A DNA stretch of 64,000 bases. Origin: Ophiocordyceps camponoti-saundersi (nom. inval.). Lineage: Eukaryota > Ascomycota > Sordariomycetes > Hypocreales > Ophiocordycipitaceae. Positions 13,023-24,803 of the stretch are shown piece by piece (within the stretch, counting starts at the first letter, position 1; each line of letters opens with the position of its first letter). The notes beneath the pieces were generated by a model. The model had not been told where the DNA came from. It saw nothing but the letters and a program-made list of their open reading frames with translations, and did no database searches. The stretch spans positions 21,856-85,855 of the forward strand of contig PDHQ01000147.1 of the NCBI GenBank assembly GCA_003339415.1. The letters run 5' to 3'. The translations under genes and the position numbers were made by a program.

Positions 13023-14171
13023 TTAGCCCATGGCCAATTGTCCAGCCCATTCTTTGACTAGGATCACCAGGGCCCAGAGTGCTTTGCCATCAGCAGCCAC
13101 GCTACTCTCTCCGATTGAATCCACCTCGCCGAGTCCCGCTACAGTCAAAACTACTCGACCCATAGCCCAACGTGATGCCGCTCCAGCAAAGGCTAAAATG
13201 CAGGCTGTGGGGTATTTGCAATCTAGAAGGATTCGCAATGCCTCAACGTTGTTGGCTACTACGGCCCATCCCAGAGACCGAGCCGCGGCAGGAACATCGT
13301 ATTCCCATATCACCATGAGGATAGGGAAAAGTTTCGTCGATGATGAGACGAGAAGGGCCGTCGAAATGGAATTTGGTCTTGTCCGGCGAGCCATTATTCC
13401 CAACGAGTGGAGTGGTGAATGTCGAGATGATGCCAAAAAGCGAATGCTGCTATGAAAAGCCGTGGTCGAAAGCGTGCAAAGCAGTACTTATGTGTTGTTA
13501 GCACTGGATAACTCATGACCATTATGGCGGATTGAACCGCCAGAGTCAGAAGGAAAGGTCTCAGGCTGACAAAAGAACATGTACTGCAGGACGATGGGTT
13601 GTCTAGCGAGTCGCCCTAAATTGCTTTCGCCAGGTGATGTGGCAGGTATCGTCTGCTTCTCTATGCGGGCCCAAGTCAGATACACATCGAAGAGAAGTAG
13701 CAAGATCCCAAGGCGTATGATGGATGGCTGTAGTGACGATAGCATCTTTAATCAGCCATTATTTCATGATTCCCGTTAAGCAACAGCATTCGACGCGAGA
13801 ATGCAGAGGCTGTGTAGCAATAGCAGGTGCGTGTATGATGAGCCAGGACACAGAGAGGTGCTTACATCAAAGCCGTCCCAATCGCGCATCAGGGTGTTGT
13901 GCAGCAAATGACGATAAACCTCAATCGGAATCATTAGGACCTTTGACACCCCGTCGCGAAAGGGGACAGGACTGAGACATACTTGCGGTTTGATGAGTAC
14001 CAGGTCGATGAAGAGGACAATAAAATCATGCTCGACATATTTGTCGCAGAAACGGCCACACTGACGGCATACCGTCAATCGTATGTTGTGACCGGACGAC
14101 TGATCACCCGCACCAGAATACTTCGTCCATAGCGTCTTCACATAATGTCGACACTCGATACAGATAGGCAT
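13023..14171 (-). CDS. ARV1: ARV1 lipid transport/homeostasis protein, four exons
   Basis: ER/Golgi multi-spanning membrane protein needed for sterol and sphingolipid homeostasis and GPI-anchor synthesis (known for the family). My model on the minus strand joins 14171-13983, 13919-13866, 13727-13571 and 13486-13023, giving 287 aa. Introns of 63, 138 and 84 nt begin gtatgt, gtaagc and gtcagc; the third ends with a clear gctaac branch site 8 nt before the acceptor. Residues 1-63 form the ARV1 homology zinc ribbon with C4-x2-C7 and C35-x2-C38, followed by EHDFIVLFIDLVLIKPQ. Hydrophobic segments lie at about 84-100, 125-144 and in the conserved block around STKLFPILMVIW and RSLGWAVVANNVEAL. The start is the ATG directly before the first CxxC. 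The protein appears complete and un-RIPed. Confidence 0.95.
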
Positions 14172-14450
14172 TGCATCTGGCTAAGTTAGTGTCCCTGCGG
14201 TTGCATAACGATCGGTCTCTGTTCCAAGATAATGATATTATTTAACTGGGGTTTAGTGCTCGTCGTCGGTGATAGACTGACGAGTGAGGATTAAGAGAAA
14301 TAGACTTTAACCGTCAGCGAGCAATTTAATTAGACGCCCAGCGTCCTTTCGGGCTCCAGGTGAAGCCCACATAGCTTATCTCTAGTTTTTAAGAATAGCA
14401 ACGCTACCCTCGGGCCCGAATCGCAGTCTCTAGGCTACTAAGTAAGCCTA
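14172..14450. other. ARV1 upstream region and right edge of gene island
   Basis: Normal dinucleotide composition persists to about 14,445 and then changes within tens of bases to CpA-free AT-rich DNA. It should hold the ARV1 promoter and 5' UTR. No certain promoter element is seen. Confidence 0.55.
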
Positions 14451-14810
14451 TAAGTATTATAAGTGCGTTAGTAAGAGCATATAATAGAAGTATATTATTT
14501 TAACTCTACTTAAATATATATAATAATTATAAGCTTATAAGCTTAGTTATAAGATATTATAATAAAATTATAAAAAATTTATTTTTAAAAAATAATTTTA
14601 TAATTATATAAGTAATATAAAGCTATTATAACTTAATTATAGAATAATTTATATAATATATAATATATATAATATATATTTAGCTTAAATATATAAGTTT
14701 TATTAAAAAATATTTTTAAATTATATTATAATTATAAGGGTTTAGCTTTTATATTATTTATAAGAAGGTAACTTTATTATTTAGAATAAATATAAGAAGC
14801 TATAGAAAAG
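14451..14810. other. AT-rich RIPed DNA
   Basis: CpA/TpG-free AT-rich sequence with A/T runs and no frame. No partner repeat found by eye. Confidence 0.4.
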
Positions 14811-14920
14811 AAGTTATAACGCCTAATAAGGGTAGGTAGCCCGCGCATAGCACGCGCGCGGAAATAACTAATTATTCCTTATATAACTTTGTTATTTAAG
14901 CGTAGCTTAAACCCTTTATA
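14811..14920 (+). repeat. Fragment of a repeat X-like terminus
   Basis: A GC-rich tract (cccgcgcatagcacgcgcgcgg) is followed by a hairpin (tttaagc-gta-gcttaaa, 14,895-14,911) and ccctttata. The order and spacing match the right end of repeat X copy A (7,270-7,412). Internal bases differ, so this is a related subfamily or a copy with a different RIP history. No more of the element is recognisable. Confidence 0.5.
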
Positions 14921-15995
14921 TACTTTACTACCTTAGGGAAAAAGTATTACTACTTTTAGCGTAAGTATAAATTAAAATAAAATAAAAATTTATTTATATA
15001 TTTTTTTCTTTTTTTTCTTTTTATATATTACTTATTTTTAAAACACTAATTTTATATACTTTTTACTATTATTATAAAACTAGGATATATTATTTTTTTA
15101 TTAATATATTCCTTTTTCTTATTAGTACTTATTATATTAAGTTAGCTAATTATATTTAATATACTTAACTTATACTATAAGAAAATATATTTTAAAAGGT
15201 AATAGTAATAATAAAAATTTCACCTTATTAATAAACTTATTTTACTTTTATACTCCTTATTTAAATAATTTAATAAATAATAATATAGCTAATTATATAT
15301 AAGAGTAAATAGCAGCTTATAAGATTTATTATATATAGTAAAGAAAGTGCTTATAAGGAAGGTACTTTTTTTACTATAAATATAGGCTTTTAATAAGCTA
15401 CTTATAATTTATAAGCTATAATTATTAATAAAACCGCTATAATAAAGGCTTTCTACGCTTATATTAATAATATTCCTAGCTATTATGTTATCTTAATATT
15501 AAAGTTTTAAGCTTATATTAACTATTTTCAGATAAATCTTATAGCTATATAACTCTTTTTTTACTTAATAACTAATTTTTTTACTTTTATTATTAAAGCT
15601 AACTAGCTTTAATATTTTTATCTTTTTTAATAATACTATTATCTCCGCGTTTATATTAATAATATATTATTTTAAAGTAAATAGCAGTGTATATAAATAT
15701 TAATAATAATATAATGTGTAATAATAAAAGTAAGTTATTTATAAATTTAACGCGTTTATTTTTTATTATAAAAAGTCTCTTTATTAATAAAAGGAGATGT
15801 AATAAAAAATCTTTAACTTCTAATAAAAGCTTTAAAAAGATAGCCGCTAAAGCTATAAATTAAAAAATAAATTTAAAGCTAATTATAATATTTATATAGC
15901 TTTTACTAACTTTATTACCTTATTATTATTATTTTATATTTCTTATTAGCTTAACTATATATTTTTTACCTTATCTAATATATATTATTATTAGA
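14921..15995. other. AT-rich RIPed DNA without recognised genes
   Basis: Stop-saturated in all frames with TpA-rich composition. Nothing specific could be recognised. Confidence 0.4.
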
Positions 15996-16165
15996 ATTTA
16001 TACTAAGGGCCGGAACGGCTTCTAGGACTACTATATATAAAGAGGGGGGAAAAACCGGGCAGGGCCCGGGGGAAAACCCCCTACTTATAAGGTAGGAGCC
16101 TAATAGGGCAGGGTCGGTAAGTAGGAAAAAGCGCTACTACGGGCCTCACTTAAGCCTATAAGGCT
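15996..16165. other. GC-rich patch in AT-rich DNA
   Basis: A block with aggggggg, gggcagggcccggggg and ccccctac stands out from its surroundings. It retains GpG and CpC runs but is poor in CpA/TpG, so it is RIPed sequence whose remaining G and C are RIP-resistant. It may be an LTR or 5' UTR of an element that continues into the Y repeat. No second copy was found. Confidence 0.35.
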
Positions 16166-16299
16166 ATGATAAAATAATAGATTAGAATAAGGCTTAGGGG
16201 GGTACCTTATAATAATAAGTAGGTTACGTAAGGGTATATACTAAGGTTAGCTAAAAGGTTATAAATTAGTAAGTAAGTAAGGTAATATATACCTTATTA

Positions 16300-18606
16300 C
16301 TAAAATATAAATAAATAAAAGCTAGGTAGTATACGGCTTCTTTCCTTTTCTTTTCCCTTATAAGTATACTTATAATTATAATTAATACCTCTATTATAAA
16401 TAACTTAATATACGCTATTATATAGCCTTTTATTAGCTTAAAACTTAATTAATATTATTATAATAAGGAATATAGAAATTAGAGAAAAGAACTTAATCCC
16501 TTATAATATATATATAAGATATATTATATAAGAGCGCTTATACTAAGGATATTCTAGCTATTAAGTATAGCGGAGTAAATATACTTTTTATTTAAAGCTT
16601 AGTAAAAATATAAAAGTTAATAATATATAAATCTTATAACTTAAGCGTATATTACTTATATAAAATTAAATATAAGCTATATAGTAGTAAATATTTATTA
16701 AATTATAAGTAATTATAAAAAGCTAATAAGCTAAAAATATATAAGTTACTAATAATAAATATAGCTAAGCTTTATTATATATAGCGTAAAAAATATATAA
16801 AGTAAGAAAAATAAAGTAATATTAAAGCGCTATTAGTAAAAGTTAAGCACGCTATCTAAGATAAAAATTAATTATTTACTTATAAAAATATATATAATAT
16901 TAAGTAAGCCTTAACTAAGGCCGCCTCTATTCCTACTAATATAAATAAGGTAATAAGAGTTCTTAAGTTAATATATAATATTTTTAAGTATATTAAAATA
17001 GCTCTTAGTAATATCTTAGCTAATATTATTAATATAAGCGAGAAGCTAAGTATAATAATAGTAAGTATAACTAAAGCTATTAATAAGTTAAAATACTTAG
17101 TAATTAAGTTAAATATTTATATTAGAAAAAAAGTAACCTTAGCTATAGCTATTAAAAAAGTAATAATATTAGCGCTTACTATTATTATTACCTTAAGATA
17201 TATTACTTAGCTAAAAGCTAAGTAAAAGATAAGATAAGTATATAATACGGTAAGGGCCTTAAAAGCTTCCTCTAATAATATAAAGCTAGGTCCCGCTAAT
17301 AGTAATATTATTAATAAAAATAATAGTAAAATTGCTATAATAAAGAACTTAATACTAACTAGAGTTAAAGAGACTAAGTTAGCTAGTAAAGCTAAAAGTA
17401 AGATAAAAAATAAAAGGCTAGATAAGGATAAGGCTAAAGCTAAGCGCGGTTATATATTAGTCGGGCTTTAGTTAAAGCTAGCTAAAAAAATATATTTAGC
17501 TATAATAATTTTAAACTTTAATAATAATAATAACGATAATAATATTAGTATAAAAGCTACTAAGTTTATTAATATAATAATATTATATATAAGGTAAATA
17601 TATCTAAGTAAGAGTATAGCTAAGCTAGCTAGCTAAGATAATATAATAAAGCTTATAGCTTAAGGGTTACTAGTTAAGAAAAAAGCTAATTTAAATCTTA
17701 GCTATAGTTATTTTTACGCGCTTAGTAAATAAAAAGTATTACTAAATATAGTAATTAAGTTACTATTTATTAAAAAGCTTAAAGGTTACTAAGCTAGCCG
17801 CGCTTAAATAATAATAAATAAGTTTAATAATCTTATATTTATAATTATAAATATATTTTTTTTTAATTCGCTAGCTATTTAAACCGATATTATTAAAAAG
17901 TAAACGCTAGCTATAAAATTACTAATAAGTTTTTTTAAAGTTTTTTAAGATTATAAGCTTAAAAACTCTTAATATATTAAAAAATAAAATAAAAATAAAA
18001 TCTAAGTTAATAGCGGCCTTACTTATTATATTAAAAGTATTTACTAAGTTTAAGCTATTATTTACTTAAAGTTTATTAATAACTTAAAGCTAATTTTTTA
18101 CTTAAGTAATAATAAGAGAGCGGGCCTTATAGCTAAAAGATTCTAATAATATTAATAAAGAAATCTAATCTAATAAAGTAAAAAGCTTAGGTAAGGATAA
18201 AGTAAAGGAAATAGTAATTAGATAAGGTAAAAAAGGAAGGATATTTATAAGTTATATAATAATAAAAAAGTTTAGTAAATAGGAGTACGGTAAGTTTAAA
18301 CTTACGGTAAGTTTAGCGGAGATATATATAAGGTCTTACTAAGGTTAAACTAGTAAAGGTTAATATAGCGTATTATTTACTTTATAATAGTAAGAGTAAA
18401 AGTATAATTATTAAGCTTAAGTTATAAGGAGAACTTAAAGTAGAGATGCTATAATAGTTTATCCTTTTAAGTAGCGAGATTAAGGTATCGTAAAAGGAGG
18501 TAATACGCGTTTTATAGTCTAGTACCGTATTAATAATTTAAGGTAATTATATTTAAAACTTAGCGTAAGAAAAGAAACTCTTATAGCTTAATTTTACTTA
18601 TATATA
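16300..18606 (+). mobile_element. Unclassified repeat family Y, copy 1, with long degenerate frame
   Basis: The part 17,040-18,606 matches 61,498-63,087 in reverse complement. On the + strand, from about 16,865 to past 17,450 and again at 18,190-18,590, a frame runs with only TAA/TAG stops (RIPed CAA, CAG or TGG). It would encode a protein rich in K, I and N of at least several hundred residues. Local stretches read KLASKAKSKIKNKRLDK and KFKLTVSLAEIYIRS. I do not recognise the family and see no RT, integrase or zinc-knuckle motif. It may be an accessory or gag-like protein of a transposon, or a duplicated gene silenced by RIP. Confidence 0.5.
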
Positions 18607-18607
18607 A

Positions 18608-18760
18608 AGTTAGAAAAAAATCACTTATAAGTAATTATATAAGTGATTTTTTATAATTTTTTTATAATTTAAATTACTTATAAGTGATTCTTTTTATTTA
18701 TAATTTAAATTACGTAAAAAATTATATTATAAGTGAATTTTTTAAAAAAATTATATGTAG
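18608..18760. repeat. Palindrome cluster around atcacttataagt
   Basis: The motif aaatcacttataagtaatt (about 18,615-18,635) is followed by its inverse in ataagtgattttt, again by aattacttataagtgattctttt (18,672-18,695), and by a degenerate fourth copy (ttataagtgaatttttt). The outer arms pair over about 24 bp. It may be a tiny MITE or nested hairpins abutting the end of repeat Y. Confidence 0.5.
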
Positions 18761-19427
18761 TTTTTTTATAATTGCTTCTAAAAATAGAAGTATATTTTTT
18801 TCTAATTAAAAATAATATATAAAGCTTATAAAAGTTTAGAAAAAAGAAAGTTATTATTATTAAAAAAGAAATAAAATTTTATCTTAAAAAAATAAAAAAT
18901 ATATAAATATATAAATAAATAAATATAAAGTAATATATATATATTTTTATATAATTATAGTATTAGATTGATTTTTAGAATTTTTATATATTTTTATTTT
19001 TATTTTTAAAAAAATTATTAAAGAATTATAAAAACATTAGTAATTTTACCTTATATAAACTAAATATATTATATAAAGCTAGTTAATAGCTATATAAAGT
19101 AAAACTCATACTTATAATAAAGTTAAGCTTTTAAGTAATAAGTAAAACTTTTTTTCTTATTTCTTATAGTTTATTTAATCTTTTTAAAAAGTACTTAAAA
19201 CTCCTACTTTATACTAAACTCTTAAAAAGCTAATATTAAGATTAACTTATAAATATAAGGTATAAAAATATAATTTTAATTATAAAAAAAACTTTCTAAG
19301 AGAAAGATTATTATATTAAAAGATTAATATTATAGCGATTCTAATAAGCTAAAAATAAAATAAAACATGCTTTTTTTACTTTTTAAGAAACCGAGTTTCT
19401 TTTCTTACTATAAAACTTTAGTAAATA
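18761..19427. other. AT-rich RIPed DNA
   Basis: AT-rich with long A/T runs and no frame. Nothing recognised. Confidence 0.4.
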
Positions 19428-22400
19428 TAAAGGATTCGGGCTGCGCCTAAATAGCTAAGTCACGTAAGGGGTGCTTAGTTAAGTCTACGTATATAACGGG
19501 CGCGGGGTATATATAAGTATATACTATTAGTTAGCGCCGCGCGCGGGACGGGCGCGGGCTATATATAAACTATAACCTTAAGTATATATACTATATATAG
19601 CTTAGAACTTCTAAAGTTATTCTATATTAATAAAGTTAGCTTTTTATAAATATTAAAAAAATAAGACTTTTATAGTAAAATAACTTTAGTTATAAATAAC
19701 TTTAATATTTAATAAGCTATTATCGCTTAGCTTTTAAAGTAATAAGCTATTATCGTAAAGCTTTAAAACCTTATATATTAATAATATTAATTTATATAGC
19801 TTTTTAAGTAATAGTAGTTATAATTTTATTATAAGCTGCTACCTTTTAGCTTACTATTTAATAATAATAAGGACCTTTTTCTAATATAGCGCTTTTTTAT
19901 ATTTTATAAGCTATAAGCGGACTAAGCTTTTATTAATATTACTTATAATTAATAGGTATTTCTATATTAATATTTATTTTTTATAATTTAAGCTAAAATA
20001 GCCTTATTTTTTAAGTAAAATATTAAGTATAAATATAACCTTAATTATTTCTTAAGTTACTTTACTATTATATTTACCGATTTATACTAGTACTAAATAG
20101 CTATAATAAAGCTTAAATATCTTATATAAGGCGCTTTTAAGTTTTTTTTTAACTTCCTTATCCGCTTTAAAGCTAAGCTTACTTTAGTAAATAGTGCTAA
20201 ATAAGCTAATAAGATTAAAGTTATACGCCTCTATTATATTTTTACCCTAGCCTTTTACTAATATTATATAAAGCGTGATATTCCCCTAACTAAGTATATT
20301 ATTATTATTATTATTAAAATTTATACTATTATTATAAATATTAAGTTATTCCGCCTTAAAAATAAAGACTAAATACCCTTACCTCCTACTTCTAAGCCGC
20401 CCTAAAATACTTAGATAACTAATATATATTAAACTAGCACCTAGCTACGCTTTAGTAAATATAATAATCCTCCTTTTTAAAGCTAAAATAGTTATAGTAA
20501 TAATACTTATTATTAGGTAACTAAGGCTAATAATAATAAGATTATAAGATAGCGCGCTAAGGGCCGCTACCTCCGCTATAGCGGTACTAGCTATTTCTCG
20601 CGTAAGTATAAGCTTAATCCTTTTTTACTAGCCTTTTTCGCGGATATTATAAAAAAGGAGGAAAACCCCGCCCTAAACTAAGGAAATAAATCCCCCTTAT
20701 ACTAAGTCTTTTATAAGAGGAAAACTTTTATTATAATATTACTTATAAAATATTAAATAATTATTTTATAAATATTAGTTAAAATATAAACTTACCTCCC
20801 CTTTTTCTTTTTATATTTATAAATTTTACTTTTTTTATTATTATATAAGTAAAGAATAGCTATAATTATTATATTATTATAAGCGAATCTTTTATATAAT
20901 ATTATTAGCTTAAGTAAATTTCCTTTTTTTACTTAAAAGTAATTTATATTATTATATAAATATACTATTAATAATATATATATTTTAAGCTATATTTATC
21001 TATTCGCTATTTTATTTACTTTATAGCTAATATTAATAGCTAATAGTTACTTATAATAGCGTATATAATCTTAAGCTTTATTTAAAACTTAATTCTTAGC
21101 TTATTTTAAATAGCGCGTAATAATATTTTACTATATTTTAATAAGTAAAAAGTTATAGTTTACTTTACTATTAGTTTAATTATTTTATATTTTAAATTTT
21201 AGCGAGTTACTTACTTTATTATAGCTATTCTTAGCTTCGTTTTTATAGCCCTTATCTACTACGAATTTTAATAATATATTAGTTACTAATTCCTCGCTAT
21301 TAGCTTATAAAATATCTCTTATATTTTATATATTAAAACTTTTACCTTAATTATAAGCCCTTTTTATTTTTTAAAATATTAAATTTTATTAATTTTTTAA
21401 TAAGGAGAAAATAAGTATACTACCCCCTTATTATAATAATTATAATTACTATATTTAAGTATACTAAAAACTTAATAATTCCTTATTTCTTTTACTTTAA
21501 AGCTTATTTTATAATATACCTTATAAGTATCTTTTTAAAGTTTAAAAATAAAATATTAACTTAATAAATAAAAGTTAAATTTACGCTAGCTTATTATTTA
21601 TAGCCGCCCTTATCTTATTTTTAAAAAAGCTAAGAGGCGGGTAGCGCTTTTATATTAATTATCGTACTTTAAATAAGGTAATAAAGTAAAATTATTATCC
21701 CCTTTTACTTATTTAAAAGATATTTTATAGCTTTTTTAATACTCGCTAGTTTACGAAACTTAATATTTATACTACTTTTTATAAGCTTTATATTATAAAA
21801 AGTAAAAAATACCTTATAGCTTTTTATACTTAATTTAGTTTTTTCGAATATTTTACTTACTTTTTTAGCTTTATAAATATATTTATTATATTTTAATATT
21901 ATATTAATATTATTTTTAATAATTTTTTAAAAAACTTTATTATAATATATTTAAATATTATTTTTATTTATTTAGGAGGTTTCTATTTTAATTATTAGTA
22001 TAAAGTATAAATTATATTTTTATATTTTTATTAAGCTAAGCTTTTCCTTAATTTTAATAAGTATAATTTTATTATTTATAAAATTAAGTATTTAAAGTTT
22101 ATTATTTACGCTAGTAAAAAAGTATAGCTAAACCTTATTAAAGTTTTTATAATTTTAAAATAAGAGGCGCTAACTTATATCTAAGGAATATATAGTTTTT
22201 TTAAGTTCGCTAATTTTTATCGTAACTTTATACCTTACTTCTTAAACCTTATAGCCCTTTTAGTTAAACTTATAAAATATAGCGCGCTTTTTTACTAAAC
22301 TAATAAATATTAGCTTACTTTTAATATATTTAAGTTTATATTTATCTTTACTTTTATCTTTACTTAGTAAGATTTAAACTCTAATATTATTATTAAAGCT

Positions 22401-22811
22401 AATTATTTTAGTAAAATAATTAGTAGGTATTTTTCCTAATTTAGCTTAGATTATATTTTTTAGCTTATTATATATTATTTTAAAAAACTTTTACTTAAGG
22501 AATAGAATTATATAATTTATAATAAAAAACTTTTTATTATTATTTCTTATTTTAAAGCGTAGTTTTCTAAGCTACGCGGAGTTATCTAGCTATTTTTTAT
22601 CTTTATAGTTTATAAAGCCTTAAAGTACTTTATTATGCTTAAGGCTATAATAAAACGTTAAGCGCGTTAGGCTAAGATACTTACCTTTTTTAACTTCCGC
22701 TTTTAGTATTATTCTAGCGCGTAGGCGTCGCGGCCCGATACGCTGTCCTAGCGAGAATAGGCTTGCTATAGGATAAAGGAGCGCTTTAGTTAAATTATAT
22801 AGCTTATATCT
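19428..22811 (-). mobile_element. Unclassified repeat family X, copy B (inverted relative to copy A)
   Basis: Reverse-complement match to 2,240-7,412 without the T1 insertion, so it supplies the empty target site (about 21,401-21,414). The terminus with the imperfect hairpin is at 19,434-19,452. The other end stops at about 22,811, where copia B begins abruptly, which suggests truncation by recombination or deletion. The degenerate frame runs on the minus strand here. No diagnostic domain was recognised. Confidence 0.65.
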
Positions 22812-23022
22812 TTATAAGTACTTATAGCCTCCTTTAAATAAATATAATTAGTTATTTATTTATAATTTATTATAAGATAGGATAAAAATTATAAAACTTA
22901 TAATATAATATAATATTATTTATTTTTTAAACTTAAAAACTTTTTTAATTTAAAAGAAAAAATAGTAAAAATAATAATACTATTTTAAAAAAAAATATAT
23001 ATAAGAGGAAAATCTAAGAAAG

Positions 23023-24798
23023 TATAAGAGATTAGTTTATAACTAATTATAGCTAGATAGGGGGGATTATAGCGGATATATTTAGGTTTTCCCGATAGCG
23101 CTTAATTATCGCGCGGGGTATATAGCTAGCTTAGGAGGGGGGCTTCTCTCCCCTCTCTTTCCTCTCTTCGATAGCTTTAATTATAACTCTATTTTAGCTT
23201 ACTTCTATAATCGCCTTAGTAAGACCTTTATATTAATTAAAGCTCCTCTTACCGCTAACCGAATATAAGAGTAAGATTTTAGTATAAAATATCGTTAAAT
23301 TTTACTTATATTAAAGCCGCTCTTAGCTTATTCCGGCCTAGACTCTTAGCTAGCCGCTATATATACTAAATTTATAATTAACGGAGCTATAATTAGGGAG
23401 CCTAAATCTTAGTTTTATTATATTTTTTCTTATTTTAGTATTTTCTAGTAAACGTTCTTTTTATACGTTACTATAGCTATAGATTTTTCTTACTAGCTTA
23501 AAGCTTTTTTAGCGTATATCTCTAAGCTTCTTAGGGAAAGTTATAAGGAGCGCTAAATAGGTTTTTCCTTAATTAGGATATATTAGGGGCTATTAAAGCC
23601 TTTTAGAGAATATATTATAAGGTAAAAATATACCCTTTTTAAGGCCGGACTATTAAATTAGTCCGACTATACTAGGATTATTTTACTCTTATCTAAGCTA
23701 TATAAAAAGCTATAAGAGCGCTTAGATTATAAAAACTAGCTTATAATATACGCGGCCTTCGCTAGCTTTCTTTAAAGCTTTAATAAAGTATTTAGTTCTA
23801 AGAATATTCCTAATATGCTAGTTAATTTACCGCCCCCCTTTTTTACTAACTTAATAGATATTGTATTTATATAATCTTATTTTAGTATTACTAAGCGCTA
23901 GCGTTATTATTAGTATAACTAAATTAGTTATTTTAAGCGTAATTATCCGAAATTTCGTAAGTAAACGAGGATATTAAGGTTAAGGCTTTTTATAAGTAAA
24001 GCAGGGTAGTTAAAGGTAAATCCGGAGTATTTTAATTAGGGGGATAACGAGTAAGGAGGGATAAGTATACGCTAAATATTATAGCTTAGGTAATTTCTAG
24101 CTTCGTTATATTACCTTATATAAGGGCGGTCCGCGCGTAGCTTAAGCGCGTAGATTTATTAATAAATATATATTATAATTATATTACGCCTTAGCTTATA
24201 AATTAGCGCTAATAGTATATAATAATAAGTATATAGCTAGCTTTATTATTTACTATAATTAAGGTATTCTCTAAGCTTCTTATAACTAATATAATATTAT
24301 TTAATCTTATATATTAGCTATATAAGTAAGTTTTTACTATTAATATATAAGTTTATTAATTCCTACCTTAAGTAATATTATAATTCTAAGCTTATTAGAA
24401 TCTTCCCTATAAAGATTAGGGTTTAATTCCTTAAGCTATAAAGAAGCTTTTCCGCCCTCTTATCCTTATCTTTACGGAAGCTATTAGGCTATTAGCTAGG
24501 AACTATATAAAGTATCTTACTAGCGTAGTAATACGTAACTTTTCTATCTTACGCTCCTACCTCCTTAGCTAGCTTAAGGAGGAGGCTATATAAGGGATTA
24601 GTTTATAACTAATCGTAGCTAGATAAGGGGGATTATAGCGGATATATTTAGGTTTTCCCGATAGCGCTTAGTTATCGCGCAGGGTATATAGCTAGCTTAG
24701 GAGGGGGGCTTCTCTCCCCTCTCTTTCCTCTCTTCGATAGCTTTAATTATAACTCTATTTTAGCTTATTTCTATAATCGCCTTAGTAAGACTTTTATA
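23023..24798 (+). mobile_element. T2: complete 1,776-bp non-autonomous LTR retrotransposon
   Basis: Same length and structure as T1: LTRs of 210 bp at 23,023-23,232 and 24,589-24,798, a purine tract before the right LTR, and a 5-bp duplication gaaag at 23,018-23,022 and 24,799-24,803. It sits in copia B near the 3' end. The uninterrupted site is in copia A at about 59,889-59,894. No coding domain is visible in the internal 1,356 bp. Confidence 0.9.
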
Positions 24799-24803
24799 GA
24801 AAG